A DNA stretch of 64,000 bases, taken from Streptomyces sp. KL109B. Lineage in GTDB: Bacteria > Actinomycetota > Actinomycetes > Streptomycetales > Streptomycetaceae. The number at the start of each line of letters is the position of its first letter. Within the stretch, counting starts at the first letter, position 1. A program made the translations under genes and the position numbers. Shown in pieces: positions 57,020-64,000 of this stretch. The notes beneath the pieces were generated by a model. That model did no database searches, was not told the DNA's origin, and was given only the letters and a program-made list of their open reading frames with translations. The stretch is taken from NCBI RefSeq assembly GCF_030766935.1, contig NZ_JASERL010000001.1:372001-436000 (forward strand). The letters run 5' to 3'.

Positions 57020-58583
57020 GCACCTCCTCGGCCGGTGCCGCGTCCCGCGCCACGTGGTCGCCGCGGCGGGGCCGGGCGAGGAGGAAGCCGACGGGGGCGC
57101 CGATCAGGACCGAGGAATGGAACGGCCAGAAGTTCCAGTCCAGGTCCGGGAAGAGCGCGTACGGGCTGCCCGAGACCGAGGGGGAGAAGAAGGTGACGAG
57201 CAGGACCGCGGCCACGCTCCCGTAGACGCAGCGCCGCATGGCCGCCGCGGTCATCGGGCGTTCCTTGCGCAGCCCGTGGACGACGAGCGGGAGGACCGTC
57301 GACGTCGTCATCGTGTACGACAGGATCAGCCAGAACTGCGGGCTGACGTCGGGGGTGAGGGCGGCGAGCACGATGCTCACGCCGCCGATGGTGACCATGG
57401 TGAGCCGGGCCCGGCCCGCGCGGACGCTCCGCGTGCCGTCGGCCTTGTGGTCCTGGGGCTCGGCCGCGGGGCCCGCGCGGAGGTCGCGGACGACGGAGGC
57501 GGCGGCGGAGAGCAGCAGGACGGAGGCGGCGGCGAGGACCATCAGGAACGTGGCGCAGAGCACGAACAGCAGCCACTTGCCGAGCCCGTCCTCCCCTCCG
57601 TCGAGGGCGATGGCGAGGCGGGCGATGATGTTGCCGCCGAACTGGCCCTGTGAGACGAGCTTCTCCTCGGGCACGAGGGCCGCAGCGCCGAAGCCGATGA
57701 GCGCGGCCAGCGCGCACATGGGGGCGATGACGGCGAAGCCCACGCCCGCGACGCGGCGCGCGTCGGCCTGCTTCGGGGCGTCCGTGAAGCGCGCGATGAG
57801 GTACGGCATGAAGGCCGCGCCGGTCAGCACGCAGGAGCAGAACGCCGCCAGGTCGATGAACCCGACGGGGCCGTCGCCGAAGAGCTGGCCGAGCGACAGG
57901 TAGTCGGCCGAACCGGACCGCAGCCGGTCGGCGGAGTCGAAGAGCGAGCCGAAGTCCCCGTCGAACTTGATCAGGACCAGCAGGCCGAGGAGCGGGGCGA
58001 TGACGACCAGGCCGCCCATCTTGGCCATCTGCAGCAGGGACGCGCCGCGCGTGGCACCGATTGCCGCGCAGGAGACGACCAGGCCGCCGATCAGCACGAT
58101 GAGCAGCTGCCGGGTGCCCAGGTCGTCGATGCCGACCATCTGCGCGGTGTCGCCGAGGGGTTGGAACTGGGCGGTCAGCAGCGGCACCGTCGAGGCCAGC
58201 AGGGCGACGCCGGCGGCGCGGCGGCCGGGCCCCGGCGGCAGATGGCGGGCGACGGTCTCGCCGAACGACCGCCCGCCCACGCCCGCGAGGCGCTTCGCCA
58301 GCCACTGCCGCATCAGCAGCGGGGACAGTGCCGCGGCCCCCGCGACGACCAGACCGTCGCCGCCGGCCACGGCGACGACCCCGACGAGGTACATCACGGC
58401 GGCGGCGTTCGCGATGTCACCGGCGTAGGCGAAGCCGGTCCTGCCGCTGCCGAGCCGGTTCTTCTCGTCGACGCGGAAGAACTCGTCGTTGACGCGGAGA
58501 TCGGGGCTCGCCCACATCGACAGGAACAGGCAGGCACCGATGAAGAGCAGGAACAGGAGCAGGGAGATCAGGAGCCCGTCCAT
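57009..58583 (-). CDS. sodium:solute symporter (SSS family, ActP-like)
   Basis: A 524-residue secondary transporter with about 13 helices. SSS features are FFRVDEKNRLGSGRTGFAYA with the unwound helix GDIANAAAVMYLVGVVAVAG, PLLMRQWLAKRLAGVGGRSF and the sodium-site region FIDLAAFCSCVLTGAAFMPY then LIARF. It resembles cation/acetate or monocarboxylate symporters. The ATG at 58583 with upstream GGGAG is preferred; a further 47 residues of open frame are not family-like. The substrate is uncertain. The 253-bp region before it (58584-58836) holds its promoter and no visible gene. Confidence 0.85.
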   Translation of the reverse strand: MDGLLISLLLFLLFIGACLFLSMWASPDLRVNDEFFRVDEKNRLGSGRTGFAYAGDIANAAAVMYLVGVVAVAGGDGLVVAGAAALSPLLMRQWLAKRLAGVGGRSFGETVARHLPPGPGRRAAGVALLASTVPLLTAQFQPLGDTAQMVGIDDLGTRQLLIVLIGGLVVSCAAIGATRGASLLQMAKMGGLVVIAPLLGLLVLIKFDGDFGSLFDSADRLRSGSADYLSLGQLFGDGPVGFIDLAAFCSCVLTGAAFMPYLIARFTDAPKQADARRVAGVGFAVIAPMCALAALIGFGAAALVPEEKLVSQGQFGGNIIARLAIALDGGEDGLGKWLLFVLCATFLMVLAAASVLLLSAAASVVRDLRAGPAAEPQDHKADGTRSVRAGRARLTMVTIGGVSIVLAALTPDVSPQFWLILSYTMTTSTVLPLVVHGLRKERPMTAAAMRRCVYGSVAAVLLVTFFSPSVSGSPYALFPDLDWNFWPFHSSVLIGAPVGFLLARPRRGDHVARDAAPAEEVLTR

Positions 58584-58836
58584 CACGCACCACTCCCACG
58601 AGCCGTGCACGGTCTGGTGCGGGAACCCAGGAGGCGTCCGTAAGGCATGGCTCCTCCAGGAGCAGCGCGGGTGGCAAGGTGCGGGCGGGACGCGACTTCG
58701 GCATCGACCGCCCGGCGGTCGCACACACGTTACCGACGGTTAGGGGGAGTGCCATACGACGAACGGAGTGGATTTAGCAAAGAGTTGGTGCCCACGGCCC
58801 ACCAGGTCCTGCCGGAGCCCGTCGGGCCGCACCGGC

Positions 58837-59286
58837 TCAGTGGAGGCAGAACTCGTTCCCCTCGGGGTCGCCCATCAGCAGCCACTCGCCGCCCTGCCCC
58901 TTGACCTCGTCGAGCACCCGCGCGCCGAGCCCGGTGAGCCGCTCGGCCTCGGCCGCCCGCTGACCGGACCCGGCGTGTACGTCGATGTGCAGCCGGTTCT
59001 TGCCGCTCTTGGCCTCCGGCACCCGCTGGAACAGGATCCGGCGGCCGAGCCCGGTGCCGGTGTCGGCGTCCACCTGGTCGTCGGGGTGGCGCACGGCGAC
59101 CAGGTCACGGAAGGCCCGCCGCCCCCAGCGCTCCACGGTGTCCGCCTCGCTCAGCGCGCCGAAGCCGAGGAGCCGTTCGATGAGCGCGGCGTTGTCCTCG
59201 ATCTCGTAGCCGAGCGTGGCCGCCCAGAACTCGGCCTGAGTGTGCGGATCGGCGGCGTCGACGACGAGCTTCCAGTGCAGAGTCAT
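58837..59286 (-). CDS. VOC (glyoxalase-like) family protein
   Basis: A 149-residue single vicinal-oxygen-chelate-fold protein. MTLHWKLVVDAADPHTQAEF, LLFQ-type strand GRRILFQRVPEAKSGKNRLH and the C-terminal WLLMGDPEGNEFCLH are typical. A metal-binding His/Glu set may be partial: His in RLHIDVH and Glu in EFCLH are seen. The start codon overlaps the RarD stop (ATGA), so it is translated in the same operon. The reaction is unknown; resistance or catabolic dioxygenase roles occur in the family. Confidence 0.82.
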   Translation of the reverse strand: MTLHWKLVVDAADPHTQAEFWAATLGYEIEDNAALIERLLGFGALSEADTVERWGRRAFRDLVAVRHPDDQVDADTGTGLGRRILFQRVPEAKSGKNRLHIDVHAGSGQRAAEAERLTGLGARVLDEVKGQGGEWLLMGDPEGNEFCLH

Positions 59287-60326
59287 GCACCAGTTATAGG
59301 CCGAACTTCTTCTGCGGGGGCGGAAGTTGACACCTGACGCGCCGCCTCGGCCGCCTCGGCCGCCTTGGTCCGTACGTCGGCGGCCGCCTCGGCCAGCCGG
59401 GCCCGGTTGGCCCGCGCGGTGCGCAGCGCGTCCCACGTCAGCATGGCCAGCGCCAGCCACACCAGCGCGAACCCGGCCCACCGCTCCGCCGGCATCGCCT
59501 CGTGGAAGTACCAGATCCCCAGCAGGAACTGGAAGACCGGCGCCAGGTACTGCAGCAGCCCCAGCGTCGACAGCGGCACCCGGATCGCCGCCGCCCCGAA
59601 GCACACCAGCGGAATCGCCGTGATCAGCCCCGCCGACGCGAGCAGCACGGCATGCCCGGCGCCCTCCGCCCCGAAAGTCGACCGCCCCTGCGAGCCGAGC
59701 CACAGCAGATAGCCGAGCGCGGGCAGGAACTGCACGGCGCTCTCGGCGGCGAGCGACTCCAGGCCGCTCATGTTCACCTTCTTCTTCACGAGCCCGTACG
59801 TGCCGAACGAGAACGCGAGCACCAGCGAGATCCACGGCGGCTGCCCGTACCCGATCGCGAGCACGAGCACGGCGGCGAACCCGGTCCCGACGGCCGCCCA
59901 CTGCGCGGGCCGCAGTCGCTCCTTCAGGAGCAGCACGCCGAGGGCGATCGAGACGAGCGGGTTGATGAAGTAGCCGAGCGAGGCCTCGACGACGTGGCCG
60001 GAGTTCACGGACCAGATGTAGACGCCCCAGTTGACCGTGATGACGGCCGCGGCGACGGTGACGAGCCCCAGCCGCTTCGGCTGCCGGATCAGCTCCTTCG
60101 CCCAGCCCCACTTCCGTACGAAGAGCAGCGCGACGCCCACGACGACCAGCGACCACACCATGCGGTGGGCCAGGATCTCCCCGGAGCCCGCGGGCTTCAG
60201 CAGCGGCCAGAACAGCGGGACGAGGCCCCACATCCCGTACGCCGCGAACCCGTTGAGCAGCCCAATGCGCCCTTCGCGCGCGCCGTGGCCCCGCTGCCCC
60301 GGCTCCGCGCCCGCCCCGTCCTGCAT
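59283..60326 (-). CDS. rarD: RarD/EamA-type permease
   Basis: A 347-residue membrane protein of the drug/metabolite transporter superfamily with ten helices. RarD motifs include LNGFAAYGMWGLVPLFWPLL, LAHRMVWSLVVVG, NWGVYIWSVNSGHVVEASLG then YFINPLVSIALGVLLLKERL, and SFGTYGLVKKKVN. The C-terminus is an Ala-rich helix. The ATG at 60326 with GGAGGGTTC upstream is clear. It is coupled to the VOC gene by a 4-bp overlap. It was once linked to chloramphenicol resistance; the substrate is not established. Confidence 0.88.
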   Translation of the reverse strand: MQDGAGAEPGQRGHGAREGRIGLLNGFAAYGMWGLVPLFWPLLKPAGSGEILAHRMVWSLVVVGVALLFVRKWGWAKELIRQPKRLGLVTVAAAVITVNWGVYIWSVNSGHVVEASLGYFINPLVSIALGVLLLKERLRPAQWAAVGTGFAAVLVLAIGYGQPPWISLVLAFSFGTYGLVKKKVNMSGLESLAAESAVQFLPALGYLLWLGSQGRSTFGAEGAGHAVLLASAGLITAIPLVCFGAAAIRVPLSTLGLLQYLAPVFQFLLGIWYFHEAMPAERWAGFALVWLALAMLTWDALRTARANRARLAEAAADVRTKAAEAAEAARQVSTSAPAEEVRPITGA

Positions 60327-60629
60327 GAACCCTCCTCGTGACACCCGGCAGCCCCGCGGCGGCCTCCACGAAGGTAGCGCCGCCGGACCCCGCACGTCAT
60401 GCCCGTATCGCCATACGGTCCTGACCAGCCCTCTCCCGTACGAAGCGCCCGCTGGTGCGCCCGCCCGTACAGTCACCAACTCGCCCGCTTTGTCAGGACA
60501 GTTGGACAATTGGTGCGGCGTGCGTACGCATGTGCCCCGCACCCTCCGGGCAGACACCCGATGAGGGGCGCAGGTCTACGCCAGACGTGCCACCAACCTG
60601 CCACCGCGCCCACCGGGGGTCACTTTGAC
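60327..60629. other. 303-bp divergent intergenic region
   Basis: Lies between rarD and the conserved small-protein gene. It contains a weak inverted motif TTGTC...GACAA (60490-60509) in a less GC-rich patch. No coding region is convincing, although one frame stays open for 77 codons before the next start. Confidence 0.5.
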
Positions 60630-61124
60630 ATGGCCACACTGAAACAGGCACTGGGAGGGATCGGCGTCCGACTGAGGTCCGGAGCGCTGGGCCGAGGCCG
60701 CCGCAAGGAGGAGCTGCTGGCCCAGCTCGTCGAGGAGGTGCGCCGCTCCAACGTGCTGCGCCAGCACACCCTCTTCATCGAGCAGTTGGACCGCGCGATC
60801 AACGATCCCGACTACGCGGCGACGCTGAGCACACTGCCGGGCCTCTCCGTCCAGGAGCGCCGCAGAATGCTCATCGCCAACCGGGAGTACGCGGTCAACC
60901 TGCTGGCGTGCCGCGTGGGCGCGTACACGTGGGACGAGCTCATCGGGCATCTGCGGGTGCTGTGCCGCAACGAGGTCTTCCAGCTGTACTGGGGGCGCAC
61001 GGTGGAACACCGGCGAAGCGTCGCACCCCACTCCCTCGACGCCCGGGCGCGGGACGCCGTCGACCTGATCATCGAGGAGCTGGCGGCGGACCCGGACGAG
61101 TGGTGGGTCGTGGGCCCGGACTAG
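60630..61124 (+). CDS. Streptomyces-type small cytoplasmic protein (DUF6082-like)
   Basis: A 164-residue protein without signal or membrane segments. It is mostly helical: RRKEELLAQLVEEVRRSNVL, FIEQLDRAINDPDYAATLST, RRMLIANREYAVNLLACRVG and AYTWDELIGHLRVLCRNEVF, ending EELAADPDEWWVVGPD. I believe this matches the uncharacterised actinomycete DUF6082 family, but I cannot confirm it here. The ATG at 60630 is preferred because conserved sequence begins near it. The gene ends in a strongly G-rich stretch. Confidence 0.6.
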   Translation: MATLKQALGGIGVRLRSGALGRGRRKEELLAQLVEEVRRSNVLRQHTLFIEQLDRAINDPDYAATLSTLPGLSVQERRRMLIANREYAVNLLACRVGAYTWDELIGHLRVLCRNEVFQLYWGRTVEHRRSVAPHSLDARARDAVDLIIEELAADPDEWWVVGPD

Positions 61125-61157
61125 GGCGCGGGGCGCGGGGGCGCGGGGTGCGGGGGG
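61124..61157 (+). other. potential G-quadruplex run at a gene end
   Basis: Five G-runs (GGG, GGGG, GGGGG, GGGG, GGGGGG) are separated by three-base CGC or TGC spacers. This satisfies the simple G4 rule (four or more runs of at least three G with short loops). It lies directly behind the DUF6082-like stop, between convergent genes. Confidence 0.6.
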
Positions 61158-61180
61158 TGTGAGGTGCGGGGCTCTGCTGC

Positions 61181-61405
61181 TCAGGCGTCGGGAATGTCGC
61201 GCTTGGCGCGGATCAGGGTCTGCCGGGTGATCACGACGGCCTGCTCCCGGTCCCCGCGGGCCGCGCCGCCGGGAAGGTCGTCCGCCAGGGTGCCGATGAC
61301 CGCGAACCTGCCGTCGCTCAGCTCGAAGATGTCGGGGCAGGTCTCCCCGGTCGAGCAGTCACCGCGTAGACGCGGGGCGTCCCCAATACGACGGACGATC
61401 TTCAC
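61181..61405 (-). CDS. conserved 74-residue Streptomyces protein
   Basis: A small soluble protein (MKIVRRIGDAPRLRGDCSTG, ETCPDIFELSDGRFAVIGTL, then REQAVVITRQTLIRAKRDIP). I recognise the pattern as a widespread small Streptomyces protein that often lies near XRE/WhiJ-type regulator genes, but no such regulator is adjacent. Two cysteines (residues 17 and 23) lie in GDCSTGETCPD. The GTG start follows GGAGCG. The function is unknown. Confidence 0.7.
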   Translation of the reverse strand: MKIVRRIGDAPRLRGDCSTGETCPDIFELSDGRFAVIGTLADDLPGGAARGDREQAVVITRQTLIRAKRDIPDA

Positions 61406-61570
61406 TTGGGGCGCTCCTCGGCGGTGAACGGGGTCAGGGGGTGTTCATTGCCGCGCGGAGCAGCCGAGCACCTTGTTGCCCGGACAACGGAGTGCGTAGC
61501 GCCCAGGTATCGCGTGCTCGCTGCCATCAAACCCGGATGGGCGAACCCGCGTACACGCCCTCACCGACAA

Positions 61571-61604
61571 AGGGCCGGGTCTACGCTTCGCGCGGCCCGG
61601 CCCT
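61571..61604. terminator. terminator of korAB
   Basis: Arms AGGGCCGGG and CCCGGCCCT pair around a 16-nt loop. On the minus strand a short CCCTTTGT tail follows, as expected for an intrinsic terminator. It lies 28 bp beyond the korB stop. Confidence 0.65.
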
Positions 61605-61631
61605 CTCCGACGTACGACGTAGTCGGCCTCG

Positions 61632-62739
61632 TCAGCCCACGACCGTCCACGTGTCGCCGCCGGCGAGGAGCGCCCCGAGGTCGCCCTTGCCGTCCCGCTC
61701 GATCGCGGCGTCGAGCTGATCGCTCATCTGCGTGTCGTAGACGGGCCGTTGGACATCGCGCAGGACGCCGATGGGGGTGTGGTGCAGGGTGTCCGGGTCG
61801 GCGAGCCGGGAGAGCGCGAAGGCCGTGGTCGGGGACGTCGTGTGGGCGTCGTGGACCAGGATGTCGGACTTGTTGTCCTCGGTGACCGGCACGACCTGGA
61901 GGTCGCCGGTGGCCGGGTCGCGCACGACGCCCTTCGAGCCCTCGGGCCCGAAGGTGATCGGCTGCCCGTGTTCGAGCCGGATCACCGCCTCCTCGGCCTG
62001 CTGCTTGTCCTTCAGGACCTCGAACGCCCCGTCGTTGAAGATGTTGCAGTTTTGATAGATCTCGACGAGCGCCGTGCCCTGATGGTCGGCGGCCGCCCGC
62101 AGCACGCTGGTGAGGTGCTTTCGGTCCGAGTCGACCGTCCGCGCCACGAAGGACGCCTCCGCGCCGATTGCCAGGGACACCGGGTTGAAGGGCGCGTCGA
62201 GCGAGCCCATCGGCGTCGACTTGGTGATCTTCCCGACTTCGGAGGTGGGGGAGTACTGGCCCTTGGTGAGTCCGTAGATCCGGTTGTTGAAGAGCAGGAT
62301 CTTCAGGTTCACATTGCGGCGCAGGGCGTGGATGAGGTGGTTGCCGCCGATGGACAGCGCGTCGCCGTCACCGGTCACGACCCACACGCTCAAGTCCCGC
62401 CGGGAGGAGGCGAGTCCGGTCGCGATGGCCGGGGCACGGCCGTGGATGGAGTGCATCCCGTACGTGTTCATGTAGTACGGGAAGCGGGACGAGCAGCCGA
62501 TTCCGGAGACCCAGACGATGTTCTCCTTCGCCAGGCCGAGCTCGGGCATGAAGCCCTGCACGGCGGCGAGGATCGCGTAGTCGCCGCAGCCCGGGCACCA
62601 GCGCACTTCCTGATCGGACTTGAAGTCCTTCATGGACTGCTTGGCCTCGGCCTTGGGGACGAGTGACAGAAGCGTCTCCGCGCCGTCCTCGGCCCCTTCC
62701 GGGGCCTCCGCGGCCTGCCGGGACTCCCTGGTCTGCGTG

Positions 62740-62747
<8 letters not shown>
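61632..62747 (-). CDS. korB: 2-oxoacid:ferredoxin oxidoreductase beta subunit
   Basis: A 371-residue TPP-binding subunit of 2-oxoglutarate-type ferredoxin oxidoreductase. TPP and Fe-S features are VRWCPGCGDYAILAAVQGFM, GIGCSSRFPYYMNTYGMHSI, VWVVTGDGDALSIGGNHLIH (GDG...N motif) and IYGLTKGQYSPTSEVGKITK. It decarboxylates 2-oxoglutarate to succinyl-CoA while reducing ferredoxin, an alternative to the NAD-linked dehydrogenase. It overlaps korA by 8 bp, a coupled pair. A terminator follows. Confidence 0.92.

Positions 62748-64000
<1,253 letters not shown>

Overview
The window is high-GC chromosomal DNA, about 70% or more by eye, with dense gene packing, many GTG starts and codons that nearly always end in G or C. 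Gene content and order point to a Streptomyces chromosome core: futalosine-pathway menaquinone genes, a 14-gene nuoA-N operon, a kor-type ferredoxin oxidoreductase and a secreted dioxygenase with a carbohydrate-binding domain. I saw no rRNA, tRNA, transposase, prophage or CRISPR array. The last gene (korA) runs off the right edge.

Region 1 (1-11.4 kb) is regulatory and metabolic accessory sequence. It holds an azoreductase/TetR pair and a MaoC hydratase / FabG4-type reductase / divergent thiolase cassette with a multi-palindrome operator. After these come an XRE regulator divergent from a drug-type MFS exporter, an AraC regulator divergent from a DUF2000 gene, another MFS protein and a cold-shock gene. 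Region 2 (11.6-20.7 kb) is built around menaquinone: mqnA, a membrane Ser/Thr kinase, a prepilin peptidase, mqnC, a degenerate amidohydrolase-like gene, menG, a geranylgeranyl-reductase-family flavoprotein and an ABM monooxygenase. Region 3 (20.7-38.3 kb) has a secreted NlpC/P60 hydrolase divergent from the complete nuo operon. A 710-bp intergenic region between them carries a near-perfect Rex operator.

Region 4 (38.3-47.6 kb) contains an AraC regulator, a secreted intradiol dioxygenase with a chitin/cellulose-binding-like module, recQ, fumarylacetoacetase, an ATP-grasp/flavoprotein gene pair and a HAD phosphatase. Region 5 (47.7-64 kb) contains a POT peptide transporter with a CocE/X-Pro hydrolase and a long-chain polyprenyl diphosphate synthase. 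It continues with a CHRD protein, a LolA-like protein with an ABC transporter, a solute symporter, a RarD permease with a VOC protein, two small Streptomyces-type proteins and korAB.

The genes share a respiratory theme. The quinone head group (mqnA, mqnC), its methylation (menG), the isoprenoid tail (polyprenyl synthase), tail reduction (GGR-family enzyme) and the main quinone reductase (nuoA-N) all lie within about 40 kb. The most unusual non-coding structure is a dispersed intergenic repeat of about 50 bp, present in about 13 copies. Its edge segment has been amplified into a seven-unit, 29-30 bp tandem array at 5571-5777.
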